In this document: positions 8,600 to 17,277 of the stretch, in pieces
Numbering within the stretch: position 1 is the first letter of the stretch
How the letters are laid out: the number at the start of each line of letters is the position of its first letter
DNA from: Avimicrobium caecorum
GTDB taxonomy: Bacteria; Bacillota; Clostridia; Oscillospirales; Ruminococcaceae
NCBI GenBank assembly: GCA_904394705.1
Contig: CAJFNJ010000039.1
Location: 51,520 to 115,519, forward strand
Direction: 5' to 3'
DNA length: 64,000 nucleotides
Position numbers and translations under genes: made by a program
Notes under the pieces: model-generated
What the model saw: only the letters and a program-made list of their open reading frames with translations
What the model was told of the DNA's origin: nothing
Databases searched by the model: none

Positions 8600-8626
8600 G
8601 CAGCCGGAGGGGAGGAAACCGCAGTT

Positions 8627-9151
8627 ATGGCGGAAAAAACCGTAATTATGGACGCCCAGGCCATCAGCCGGGCAATTACCCGGATCTCCTTTGAGATCGT
8701 AGAGCGCAACCGGGGTGCGGAGGATCTGTGTCTGATCGGCATCCGCAGCGGCGGCGCCGTACTGGCCCGTCGGATCGCTGACCGCATCGGAGAGATCGAA
8801 AACCGTCCGGTGGAATGCGGGGAACTGGACATCACCCTGTTCCGGGACGACGGCAGCGCGCCGGAGGGCTATGAGGACCATTCCCGCCTGGATTTCTCCA
8901 TTGACGGGAAGCGTGTGGTGCTCATCGATGATGTGATCTATACCGGACGCAGTGTCCGGGCTGCCATCGATGCCATTATGAGCCGGGGACGCCCCCGGAA
9001 CATCCAGCTGGCGATCCTGGTGGACCGGGGTCACCGGGAGCTGCCCATCCGGGCGGACTTCATCGGCAAGAACCTGCCCACCTCCAAGGAGGAGATGGTG
9101 GAGGTCCAGGCAGACGGCGGTCCTGAGGACTGTGTAGCTATTGTAAAGTGA
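8627..9151 (+). CDS. pyrR: Bifunctional pyr operon regulator / uracil phosphoribosyltransferase PyrR
   Basis: A 174-aa member of the type I phosphoribosyltransferase fold with the PRPP motif VVLIDDVIYTGRSVRAA (about 97-113). It binds pyr leader RNA when UMP is plentiful and causes termination. The ATG at 8627 follows GGAGGGGAGG; the longer in-frame extension to 8576 begins inside the terminator hairpin and is not used. It is first gene of pyrR-pyrC-pyrF-carA-carB and is controlled by its own attenuator. Confidence 0.95.
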   Translation: MAEKTVIMDAQAISRAITRISFEIVERNRGAEDLCLIGIRSGGAVLARRIADRIGEIENRPVECGELDITLFRDDGSAPEGYEDHSRLDFSIDGKRVVLIDDVIYTGRSVRAAIDAIMSRGRPRNIQLAILVDRGHRELPIRADFIGKNLPTSKEEMVEVQADGGPEDCVAIVK

Positions 9152-9165
9152 CAGGAGGGAAGATT

Positions 9166-10440
9166 TTGAGCAGTATCCTGATTCGCAATGCCCGGGTACT
9201 TTCCCCGGCAAATGACCTTGACCGTGTGATGAATGTCTATGTGGAAAACGGCGTCATCACCGAACTGGACAGCACCCGCACCCAGGCGGACACCGTCCTG
9301 GAGGCAGACGGTCTGGTGCTGGCTCCCGGTCTGGTGGATATGCATGTCCATCTGCGGGACCCGGGCCTGACCTATAAGGAGGATATCCTCACCGGCTGTG
9401 AAGCAGCAGCCCGGGGCGGATTCACCTCGGTGGTATGCATGCCCAATACCAATCCCCCCATTGATAATACCGATACCATCCGCTACATTCTGAAAAAGGC
9501 GGAACATGCCAAAGCCCGGGTCTATCCGGTGTGCACCATCACCCGGGGCATGAAGGGCACCGAGCTCAGCGATTTTGCGGCGCTGAAGGCAGCCGGAGCG
9601 GTTGCCGCCAGTGATGACGGCAAGCCGGTAGCCAATGCCGCAGTGATGCAGGCGGGTATGGAAGCCTGCTACAAGCTGGATCTGCCGGTGGTGAGCCACT
9701 GCGAGGATCTGGACATCATCGCCGGAGGCATCATCAACAAGGGCGCTGTGTCCGAGGCGCTGGGGGTCAAGGGTATGGACCGCACCAGTGAGGACACCAT
9801 CACTGCCCGGGAAGTGACCCTGGCAGAGAGCACCGGCACCCGCATCCATATCTGCCATGTGTCCACCGAAACTTCGGTGGCGCTGATCCGGGACGCCAAG
9901 AAGCGGGGCGTACAGGTCACCTGCGAGAGCGCTCCCCACTATATGCTGCTCACCGACAAGGAACTGCTGCGGCGGGACGCCAACTGGCGCATGAATCCCC
10001 CGCTCCGGGAACAGCGGGACTGCGAAGCCATCATCGAGGGCTTCTGCGATGGGACCATCGATGCGATGATCACCGACCACGCTCCCCACTCCCCGGAGGA
10101 GAAGGCCGACTTTGAAAAGGCCCCCAATGGCATCATCGGCCTGGAAACCAGCTTCGCAGCCAGCTGCACGGCTCTGGTGGCCTCGGGCCGGATGAGCCTG
10201 GCCCGGCTCATTGAACTGATGAGCGTCAATCCCTGCCGGATTCTTTCGATTCCCGGCGGCGAGATCAGGGTGGGCGGCCCGGCAGACCTGGTGCTGCTGG
10301 CCCCGGAGGAGCGCTGGACCTTCACCGAGGCAGACATCGGCTCCAAGTCCCGGAACACCCCGTTCCTGGGCACCGAATTCACCGGCCGGGTACACTGCAC
10401 CATCAAGGGCGGCGAGATCACCTGGCAGCTCAAGAAGTAA
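9166..10440 (+). CDS. pyrC: Dihydroorotase
   Basis: Cyclises carbamoyl-aspartate to dihydroorotate. The 424-aa amidohydrolase has the metal motif DMHVHLRDPG (about 57-66), TSVVCMPNTNPP, SHCEDL and DHAPHSPEEK, typical of class I dihydroorotases. TTG at 9166 is the probable start, since AGGAGGG (9153-9159) is seven bases upstream, while the in-frame GTG at 9148 has no such site and overlaps pyrR. Aspartate transcarbamoylase (pyrB) and dihydroorotate dehydrogenase (pyrD/pyrK) are not in this operon and must be elsewhere. Confidence 0.95.
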   Translation: MSSILIRNARVLSPANDLDRVMNVYVENGVITELDSTRTQADTVLEADGLVLAPGLVDMHVHLRDPGLTYKEDILTGCEAAARGGFTSVVCMPNTNPPIDNTDTIRYILKKAEHAKARVYPVCTITRGMKGTELSDFAALKAAGAVAASDDGKPVANAAVMQAGMEACYKLDLPVVSHCEDLDIIAGGIINKGAVSEALGVKGMDRTSEDTITAREVTLAESTGTRIHICHVSTETSVALIRDAKKRGVQVTCESAPHYMLLTDKELLRRDANWRMNPPLREQRDCEAIIEGFCDGTIDAMITDHAPHSPEEKADFEKAPNGIIGLETSFAASCTALVASGRMSLARLIELMSVNPCRILSIPGGEIRVGGPADLVLLAPEERWTFTEADIGSKSRNTPFLGTEFTGRVHCTIKGGEITWQLKK

Positions 10441-10495
10441 GCGGACACGCCCTGGCGTGTGATCATAAAGACTGACAAGACGGAGGAGAAGAATT

Positions 10496-11425
10496 ATGTC
10501 ATTTGACCGACTGATCCGAAAGATCGTGGAAACCAAGAACCCCACCGTAGTGGGTCTGGACCCCAAGCTGGAATATATCCCCGAAGAACTGAAGGCAGAG
10601 GCCTATGCCAAGTACGGCAAGACTCTGGAAGGCGCTGCTGAAGCCATTCTCAGCTTCAACAAGGGCATTATCGATGCCATCTGTGATGTGGTTCCCGCCG
10701 TCAAGCCCCAGTGCGCTTTCTATGAGCGGTTCGGCTGGCAGGGCATGAAGGCACTGGCTGAAACCATTGCCTATGCCAAGGAAAAGGGCATGTTCGTCAT
10801 CATCGACGGCAAGCGCAACGACATCGGCTCCACCATGACTGCCTATGCAGTGGCCCACCTGGGCGATGTGGAGGTGGAAGGCGAGGTTTACACTCCCTTC
10901 GGCGGCGATGCCCTCACTGTAAACGGCTATCTGGGCACCGATGGTATCTCTCCGCTCACCGATATCTGCGTCAAGAAGGACGCCGGTATCTTTGTACTGG
11001 TCAAGACTTCCAACCCCTCTTCCGGCGAGCTGCAGGACCGCAGCCTGGAAGGCCGTCCCCTCTACGCCGCCATGGGCGAGATGTGCGAGAAGTGGGGCGA
11101 GAGCTGCATGGGCGAGCTGGGTTACTCGGCTGTGGGCGCTGTGGTAGGCGCTACCTATCCCGAGCAGCTGGCTGAGATGCGCAAGGCCATGCCGCACACC
11201 TTCCTGCTGGTACCCGGCTATGGTGCCCAGGGCGGCGGCGCCAAGGATGTCATCGGCGCCTTTGATGAGAAGGGCCTCGGTGCCATCGTCAACTCCTCCC
11301 GTGCGGTTCTCACTGCCTGGCAGAAGCAGAACCGTCCCGGCAGTGAATATGCCGCTGCCGCCCGGGACGAGGCGATCCGTATGCGGGACGACATCACCCA
11401 GTACCTTCCCGAAATCCGACTCTAA
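10496..11425 (+). CDS. pyrF: Orotidine 5'-phosphate decarboxylase (long, PyrF type 2)
   Basis: Final step of UMP synthesis, removing CO2 from OMP. At 309 aa it belongs to the longer subfamily, with the catalytic FVIIDGKRNDIGST (Lys-Asp cluster, about 100-113), NPTVVGLDPKLEYIPE at the N-terminus and FLLVPGYGAQGG as the phosphate loop. ATG 10496 follows GGAGGAG. It lies 55 bases after pyrC and 27 before carA in the same PyrR-controlled operon. Confidence 0.95.
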   Translation: MSFDRLIRKIVETKNPTVVGLDPKLEYIPEELKAEAYAKYGKTLEGAAEAILSFNKGIIDAICDVVPAVKPQCAFYERFGWQGMKALAETIAYAKEKGMFVIIDGKRNDIGSTMTAYAVAHLGDVEVEGEVYTPFGGDALTVNGYLGTDGISPLTDICVKKDAGIFVLVKTSNPSSGELQDRSLEGRPLYAAMGEMCEKWGESCMGELGYSAVGAVVGATYPEQLAEMRKAMPHTFLLVPGYGAQGGGAKDVIGAFDEKGLGAIVNSSRAVLTAWQKQNRPGSEYAAAARDEAIRMRDDITQYLPEIRL

Positions 11426-11452
11426 TTCCCAGACACAGGAGGTCTTTTGAGT

Positions 11453-12544
11453 ATGAGCGAAAATCGTAAATCTGCCGCGCTGATTCTGGCCGACGGGACT
11501 GTTTACCGGGGTGTGAGCTTCGGCGCTGCCGGCACTGTCTTTGGTGAGATTGTATTCACCACCGGTGTATCCGGCTTCCAGGAAACCCTGACTGATCCCT
11601 CCAATTTTGGTCAGATCGTGGTGCAGACCTTCCCGTCTGTGGGCGGCTACGGCGTCAACAAGGACGACTATGCCTCCGACCGCTGCCATCTCAGCGGCTA
11701 TGTGGTACGCAGCGTCACCGAGCTGCCTTCCAACTACAAGATGACCGAAACCCTGGGTCAGTTCGTGACTGAGCAGGGCGTTGTGGGCATCGAAGATGTG
11801 GATACCCGTGCCATCACCCGGCATATCCGGGACTTCGGTTCCATGAACGCCATGATCTCCACCGAGCATCTGGAGCCCACCGCTGAGGTGCTGGAACAGA
11901 TCCGCTCCTGGAAGATGGAAAAGGCTGTGGAAAGCGTTGTGTCTGCCGGCGGCGAGTACCCGGCAGCAGAGGAGAAGAAGCATGTCTGCATGGTGGACTT
12001 CGGCCGGAGAAACGGCTCGGTGGCTGCCCTTAACCACTATGGCATCGGCGTGACTGTCCTGCCCTGCACCACTCCGGCGGAGGAGCTGCTGGCAGTGAAG
12101 TGCGATGGCTATGTCCTCTCCGAGGGCCCCGGCGATCCCGCTGCCTGTGAGAAGTATCTGCCGGCAGTCAAGGCTCTGATGGAGTCGGGCAGATCGGTAC
12201 TGGGCCTGGGGCTGGGTCACCAGCTCATGGCACTGAGCCAGGGCGCTGCCTGTGAAAAGCTGCTCCATGGTCACCGGGGTGCCAACCAGCCGGTGAAGAA
12301 CCTGGAGACCGGTCATGTGTATGTCACCACCCAGAACCACAGCTATGCGGTCAAGGCGGACAGCCTGCCGGCTTTTGCAAAGGTCACTGAAAAGAACCTC
12401 AACGATGATACCACTGCCGCCATTGTCTATGATGGAATGCCGGCCTTCTCGGTACAGTACAATCCCGAGAGTGTGGTAGGCGGCCGGGATAAGGGCGCCG
12501 TATATCGCCGGTTTATGGAACTGATGTCGACAGGGAGGAACTGA
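11453..12544 (+). CDS. carA: Carbamoyl-phosphate synthase small subunit, glutaminase residues replaced
   Basis: The 363-aa product aligns by eye with CarA along its whole length: N-terminal domain (LADGTVYRGVSFGA, TGVSGFQETLTDPS, GVVGIEDVDTRAITRHIRD) and class I glutamine amidotransferase domain (LSEGPGDPAACEKY). Two of three catalytic residues are changed. The nucleophile motif GICLGHQ reads GLGLGHQ (ggg codon, near 12211), so Cys is Gly; the histidine motif Q-x-HPE reads QYNPES (aat codon, near 12462), so His is Asn. The Glu is kept. As read it should not hydrolyse glutamine, so the complex may use free ammonia (inference). ATG 11453 is ten bases after AGGAGG; a TTG at 11447 is too close. 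Confidence 0.9.
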   Translation: MSENRKSAALILADGTVYRGVSFGAAGTVFGEIVFTTGVSGFQETLTDPSNFGQIVVQTFPSVGGYGVNKDDYASDRCHLSGYVVRSVTELPSNYKMTETLGQFVTEQGVVGIEDVDTRAITRHIRDFGSMNAMISTEHLEPTAEVLEQIRSWKMEKAVESVVSAGGEYPAAEEKKHVCMVDFGRRNGSVAALNHYGIGVTVLPCTTPAEELLAVKCDGYVLSEGPGDPAACEKYLPAVKALMESGRSVLGLGLGHQLMALSQGAACEKLLHGHRGANQPVKNLETGHVYVTTQNHSYAVKADSLPAFAKVTEKNLNDDTTAAIVYDGMPAFSVQYNPESVVGGRDKGAVYRRFMELMSTGRN

Positions 12545-12549
12545 GTACA

Positions 12550-15500
12550 ATGCCGCTGAGAAATGATCTGAAGAAAGTAATGGTAATCGGCTCTGGTCCG
12601 ATCATCATCGGTCAGGCTGCCGAATTTGACTATGCCGGTACCCAGGCCTGCCGGGCCCTCAAGGAAGAGGGACTGGAAGTGGTACTGGTCAACTCCAACC
12701 CTGCTACCATCATGACCGATAAGGCCATGGCAGACAAGGTCTATATCGAACCGCTGACCCTGGATGTGGTCAAGCGCATCATTGAAATTGAAAAGCCCGA
12801 TGGTCTGCTCTCCACCCTGGGCGGACAGACCGGCCTGACCCTGTCGATGCAGCTGGATAAGGACGGATTCCTGGCGGAGCACAATGTGCGTCTGCTGGGT
12901 GCCAAGCGCTCCACCATCGACAAGGCGGAGGACCGCCAGATGTTCAAGGACACCATGGAGAAGATCGGTCAGCCCTGTATCCCCTCCAAGGTTGTGGAAA
13001 ATCTGCCCGATGCCATCGCCTTCACCGAGGAGATCGGCCTGCCTGTCATCATCCGTCCGGCCTTCACCATGGGCGGTACCGGCGGCGGTATTGCCACCAC
13101 CATGGAAGAACTCCATGAGATCGCTGAAAATGGTCTGCGGCTGTCGCCCATCACCCAGATCCTGGTTGAAAAGTGCATCTCCGGCTGGAAGGAGATCGAG
13201 TTCGAAGTCATCCGGGACAGCGTGGGCAACTCCATCACCGTCTGCTCCATGGAGAACATGGACCCTGTGGGCATCCACACCGGTGACTCCATCGTAATCG
13301 CTCCGGCAGTGAGCCTCTCCACCGAGGAGTTCGGCATGCTGCGGGAAGCTGCCATTGACATTGTAAACGAGCTGGGCGTTGAGGGCGGCTGCAACTGCCA
13401 GTTCGCTCTGGAGCCGGGCTCCAAGGAATATGCCGTCATCGAGGTAAACCCCCGTGTATCCCGTTCGTCGGCACTGGCTTCCAAGGCCACCGGTTATCCC
13501 ATCGCCAAGGTTGCCACCAAGATCGCCATCGGCTACCGTCTGGACGAGATCCGCAACGCGGTAACCGGTTCCACCTGGGCCTGCAACGAGCCCACTGTGG
13601 ACTACATCGTCTGCAAGTTCCCCAAGTGGCCCTTTGATAAGTTTGTATACGGCAAGCGTACCCTGGGCACCCAGATGAAGGCCACCGGTGAGGTAATGTC
13701 CATCGGTTCCAGCTTTGAGCAGGCCATTATGAAGGCGGTCCGCTCCATCGAGCTGGGTCTCGACACCCTGCGTCTGCCCAAGAATGCCGACAAGACCGAC
13801 GACGAGATCCGGGAACTGCTGCATGTGCAGGACGACGAGCGTATCTTCGCCGTATTCGAGGCACTCTACCGCGGCATCGACTTTGATACCATCTATGCCG
13901 CCACCAAGATCGACAAGTGGTTCCTGGGCAAGCTGTGGAACCTGGCCCGCATCGAACATGAGCTGGAGAAGGGCAGCCTGGACAAGGAGCTCTATCTCGA
14001 GGCCAAGGACGCCGGCTTCCTGGACAAGACCATCGAGCGCATTTCCGGCGTGAGCTGCGCTCCGTACCACCGCAAGGCTGCCTACAAGATGGTAGATACC
14101 TGCGCTGCGGAATTCCAGGCCCAGACCCCTTACTTCTACTCCACCTTTGATGAGGAGAACGAGGCGGAGATCTTCCTGGAGCGCAACAAGAACGACAAGA
14201 AGAAGGTCCTGGTATTCGGTTCCGGCCCCATCCGGATCGGACAGGGCATCGAGTTCGACTACTGCTCGGTACACTGTGTCTGGGCGCTGAAGGAGCACGG
14301 CTACGAGGCTGTCATCATCAACAACAACCCCGAAACCGTATCCACCGACTTCGATACCTCCGACCGTCTGTACTTTGACCCGCTGACCCCCGAAGATGTG
14401 GACAGCGTTCTGGAGATCGAGAAGCCCTGGGGTGCTGTGGTACAGTTCGGCGGTCAGACCGCCATCAAGCTCACCAAGCATCTGCAGGAGAAGGGCGTGA
14501 ATATCCTGGGTACTTCGGCAGACAGCATCGATGCCGCCGAGGACCGGGAGCGCTTCGATGAGGTGCTGGAGCAGTGCGGTATCCCGCGTGCCAAGGGTAC
14601 CACCGTATTTACCACCGAGGAAGCAGTCAAGGCTGCTGACGAGCTGGGCTATCCGGTGCTGCTGCGTCCGTCCTATGTACTGGGCGGTCAGAATATGATC
14701 ATCGCCTATTCCGAGTCGGATGTCCGGGAGTACATGGGCATCATCACCTCCCATGAGATCGAGAACCCCGTCCTGGTGGACAAGTACCTCATGGGTACCG
14801 AAGTGGAAGTCGATGCCATCTGTGACGGCAACGACTATCTGATCCCCGGCATCATGCAGCATATCGAGCGTGCCGGTATCCACTCGGGCGATTCCATCTC
14901 GGTTTACCCGGCCCAGACCCTGAGCCAGAAGGTCCGTGCCACCATCATCGACTACACCGGCCGTCTGGCCCGTGCGCTGAAGGTGGTCGGCCTGGTGAAC
15001 ATCCAGTATGTGGTTTACAACGGCGAAGTTTATGTCATCGAAGTAAACCCCCGTTCCTCCCGTACCGTGCCCTATATCAGCAAGGTTGCCAATGTGCCCA
15101 TGGTGGATCTCGCCACCAAGGTAATGCTGGGCGAAAAGCTGGCTGACCTGGGTTATGGCACTGGCCTCTATCCTCAGGGCGACTATGTAGCCGTCAAGGT
15201 ACCGGTGTTCAGCTTCGAAAAGCTGCACGATGTGGATATTCAGCTCGGACCGGAGATGAAGTCCACCGGTGAGGTACTGGGCATTGCCAAGACCTTTGAG
15301 GAGGCTCTCTACAAGGGCCTGGTAGCAGCCGGCTACAAGATGAAGAAGGAAGGCGGCGTGCTGATCTCGGTGAAGGACGGCGACAAGCAGGAGATCATCG
15401 AGGTGGCAGACCGGTTCGAGCGGCTGGGCTTCACCATCTACGCCACTGCCGGTACCGCCAAGACCCTGAACAGCAACATGATCGCTGCCAATGTGGTGCG

Positions 15501-15744
15501 CAAGATCGAGGAGCCGTCGCCGAACATTCTCGACCTGTTCGAGGAGAACAAGATCGACTACCTGATCTCCACCAATGCCACCGGACGCAAGCCGGCTGAG
15601 CATTCGGTGCAGATGCGCCGCAAGGCTGTTGAGCGGTCCATCGCCTGTCTGACTGCCGTGGATACTGCCATGGCTCTGACCGAGTGCCTGCTCATGGATA
15701 CAACCATTAACGATGTGGACCTGGTAGACATCACCAAGATCTGA
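12550..15744 (+). CDS. carB: Carbamoyl-phosphate synthase large subunit
   Basis: Makes carbamoyl phosphate from bicarbonate, ammonia and two ATP. The 1064-aa protein has the two tandem ATP-grasp halves: the first opens with KVMVIGSGPIIIGQAAEFDY, the second (about residue 553) with KVLVFGSGPIRIGQGIEFDY, each followed by CarB-type ATP-binding loops (GGTGGGIATT and VLGGQNMIIAY). A C-terminal MGS-like allosteric domain (about 930-1064) contains TAGTAKTLN. Length and order are normal. GGGAGGAAC precedes ATG 12550, five bases after carA. It is the last gene of the operon. Confidence 0.97.
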   Translation: MPLRNDLKKVMVIGSGPIIIGQAAEFDYAGTQACRALKEEGLEVVLVNSNPATIMTDKAMADKVYIEPLTLDVVKRIIEIEKPDGLLSTLGGQTGLTLSMQLDKDGFLAEHNVRLLGAKRSTIDKAEDRQMFKDTMEKIGQPCIPSKVVENLPDAIAFTEEIGLPVIIRPAFTMGGTGGGIATTMEELHEIAENGLRLSPITQILVEKCISGWKEIEFEVIRDSVGNSITVCSMENMDPVGIHTGDSIVIAPAVSLSTEEFGMLREAAIDIVNELGVEGGCNCQFALEPGSKEYAVIEVNPRVSRSSALASKATGYPIAKVATKIAIGYRLDEIRNAVTGSTWACNEPTVDYIVCKFPKWPFDKFVYGKRTLGTQMKATGEVMSIGSSFEQAIMKAVRSIELGLDTLRLPKNADKTDDEIRELLHVQDDERIFAVFEALYRGIDFDTIYAATKIDKWFLGKLWNLARIEHELEKGSLDKELYLEAKDAGFLDKTIERISGVSCAPYHRKAAYKMVDTCAAEFQAQTPYFYSTFDEENEAEIFLERNKNDKKKVLVFGSGPIRIGQGIEFDYCSVHCVWALKEHGYEAVIINNNPETVSTDFDTSDRLYFDPLTPEDVDSVLEIEKPWGAVVQFGGQTAIKLTKHLQEKGVNILGTSADSIDAAEDRERFDEVLEQCGIPRAKGTTVFTTEEAVKAADELGYPVLLRPSYVLGGQNMIIAYSESDVREYMGIITSHEIENPVLVDKYLMGTEVEVDAICDGNDYLIPGIMQHIERAGIHSGDSISVYPAQTLSQKVRATIIDYTGRLARALKVVGLVNIQYVVYNGEVYVIEVNPRSSRTVPYISKVANVPMVDLATKVMLGEKLADLGYGTGLYPQGDYVAVKVPVFSFEKLHDVDIQLGPEMKSTGEVLGIAKTFEEALYKGLVAAGYKMKKEGGVLISVKDGDKQEIIEVADRFERLGFTIYATAGTAKTLNSNMIAANVVRKIEEPSPNILDLFEENKIDYLISTNATGRKPAEHSVQMRRKAVERSIACLTAVDTAMALTECLLMDTTINDVDLVDITKI

Positions 15745-15761
15745 TGATCCCCATCGCATAG

Positions 15762-15796
15762 AAAAAAGCCGTCCCCGGCTGGGGACGGCTTTTTTT
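15762..15796 (+). terminator. Intrinsic terminator of the pyr operon
   Basis: Stem AGCCGTCCCC / GGGGACGGCT with a GGCT loop and a T7 tail; an A-run upstream makes it potentially bidirectional. Confidence 0.9.
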
Positions 15797-16181
15797 GATG
15801 GCGGCGGGAACCGGGTGCGGCATGCGGGGAAGTACTGCCTGCCACAGGTCACCCGGCAGACCCATTGAGGCAGGGGAGAGGTGACAGGCTCTTACTGCGC
15901 ACAGAAGTCACTATACGGATTGGAATAACCGGATAGAATATCACAGATTTGCGGCAGTGGACAGAATTTATAGGACGGCTTTCCATGGCCCCGGCGGGGG
16001 GGACAGACCGCTACTTCCGGATGCGCAGTCCGCAGAATGCCGCTTGCGCCCACCCACGGGTCTGAAGGTTACTGCCCGGACAGCGTTTGCCAACGCCGGC
16101 AGCATGCGGGCAGCGGGCTGGCCTGCACAGCACATGGAACGGCAGCCCGGCTCCATACAGGCAGAGGTCTGCTGATCCAAC
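15797..16181 (+). other. Gene-free, structure-prone region between carB and trpS
   Basis: About 385 bases lie between two convergent genes with no convincing coding sequence on either strand; short open frames exist but lack family features. Several inverted repeats are visible: GTCACC/GGTGAC (15848-15886), CTTTCCATG (near 15979) against CATGGAACG (near 16133), CAGACC/GGTCTG (16003-16064), and a CTGCC..CGTT against AACGCCGGCAG hairpin (16073-16102). An intrinsic terminator follows. This would suit a structured small RNA on the plus strand, but I found no clear promoter and no match to the tmRNA, SRP RNA or RNase P signatures I know. Confidence 0.3.
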
Positions 16182-16220
16182 AAAAAACAGGGCGGAACTG
16201 TATATTCCGTCCTGTTTTTT
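16182..16220. terminator. Bidirectional terminator beside trpS
   Basis: AAAAAACAGGGCGGAA pairs with TTCCGTCCTGTTTTTT (one G-T pair). T-runs on both strands allow it to end trpS transcription from the right and any plus-strand transcript from the 15.8-16.2 kb gap. Confidence 0.85.
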
Positions 16221-16236
16221 GCTATTCGTATAGAGA

Positions 16237-17247
16237 TCAGCGGATAAATCCGATCTTCTTGTAAACCTTGCTCAGGGTCTTCTGGGAAACATACAGGGCC
16301 TTGTCAGCACCGGCATGGTAGAAGCTCTCCAGCTGGGCCTTGTCCGAACGCAGCTCGGCAAAGCGATCCCGGATGGGCTTCAGGTGGTCTGCCACTGCTT
16401 CGCCCACAGCCAGCTTGAAGTCACCATAGCCCTTGCCGGCGAACTCCGCTTCTGCTTCGGCAATGCTCTTGCCGGTTACCACCGAGTAGATGGTCAGCAG
16501 GTTGTTGATGCCGTCCTTGCCCTCGGCATAGCGGATCTCCATATCCGAGTCGGTGACCGCACGCTTGAACTTGCGCACAATGGTATCCTTGTCATCCAGA
16601 ATGGTGATGAAGGCGTTGGGATTCTCGTCCGACTTGGACATCTTCTTGGTGGGTTCCTGCAGGGACATGATCTTGGCGCCCTCATTGGCAGCGGGGATAT
16701 AGCCGTCCGGCACTACGAAGGTATCGCCATAGGCCTGGTTGAAGCGCTGGGCAATGTTCCGGGTCAGCTCCAGATGCTGCTTCTGATCCACACCCACCGG
16801 TACCAGGTCGGCCTGATAGAGCAGAATATCCGCTGCCATCAGGGTGGGGTAGGTGAACAGACCGGCATTGACATTGTCAGGGTGCTTCTGGCTCTTGTCC
16901 TTGAACTGGGTCATACGGCTCAGTTCCCCGAAGGGAGTATTGCAGTTGAGCACCCAGGCCAGCTCGGCGTGGGTCTTGACATGGCTCTGGATAAAGGCAG
17001 TGCTGCGGTCGGGATCAATGCCGCAGGCCAGCATCAGGGCATAGGCATCCAGGATATTCTTGCGGAACTGCACCGGGTCCTGCCGTACAGTGAGAGCATG
17101 CATATCCACGATGCAGTAGTAACAGTCATAGTCGTCCTGGAGCTTGACCCAGTTCTTGAGCGCGCCCAGATAGTTGCCCAGTGTCATCACACCGGTGGGC
17201 TGAATGCCCGAGAATACAACCGGCTTTTTCTGATTCTGATTATCCAT
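16237..17247 (-). CDS. trpS: Tryptophanyl-tRNA synthetase
   Basis: Class I synthetase that charges tRNA-Trp. The 336-aa protein starts with VVFSGIQPTGVMTLGNYLGA, which holds the HIGH-like motif as TLGNYLGAL, and has the KMSKS loop as KKMSKSDENP (about 193-202). Length is typical. AGGAG lies upstream of the ATG at 17247. It is 30 bases downstream of the aminotransferase gene, so the two probably form one transcript read leftward. Confidence 0.97.
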   Translation of the reverse strand: MDNQNQKKPVVFSGIQPTGVMTLGNYLGALKNWVKLQDDYDCYYCIVDMHALTVRQDPVQFRKNILDAYALMLACGIDPDRSTAFIQSHVKTHAELAWVLNCNTPFGELSRMTQFKDKSQKHPDNVNAGLFTYPTLMAADILLYQADLVPVGVDQKQHLELTRNIAQRFNQAYGDTFVVPDGYIPAANEGAKIMSLQEPTKKMSKSDENPNAFITILDDKDTIVRKFKRAVTDSDMEIRYAEGKDGINNLLTIYSVVTGKSIAEAEAEFAGKGYGDFKLAVGEAVADHLKPIRDRFAELRSDKAQLESFYHAGADKALYVSQKTLSKVYKKIGFIR

Positions 17248-17277
17248 GGTATTTATTCCTCCAAAATCGTCATTGAA

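Noticed and set aside
12427..15852. 1141-aa open frame on the minus strand opposite carB
   Set aside because: It mirrors a conserved gene in a GC-rich genome; the protein is repetitive in Leu/Gly/Asp with no domain, while carB matches its family fully.
15797..16181. tmRNA, SRP RNA or RNase P RNA in the gap after carB
   Set aside because: None of the signature sequences (tRNA-like end of tmRNA, GGAAG tetraloop domain of SRP RNA, GAGGAAAGTCC of RNase P) is present.
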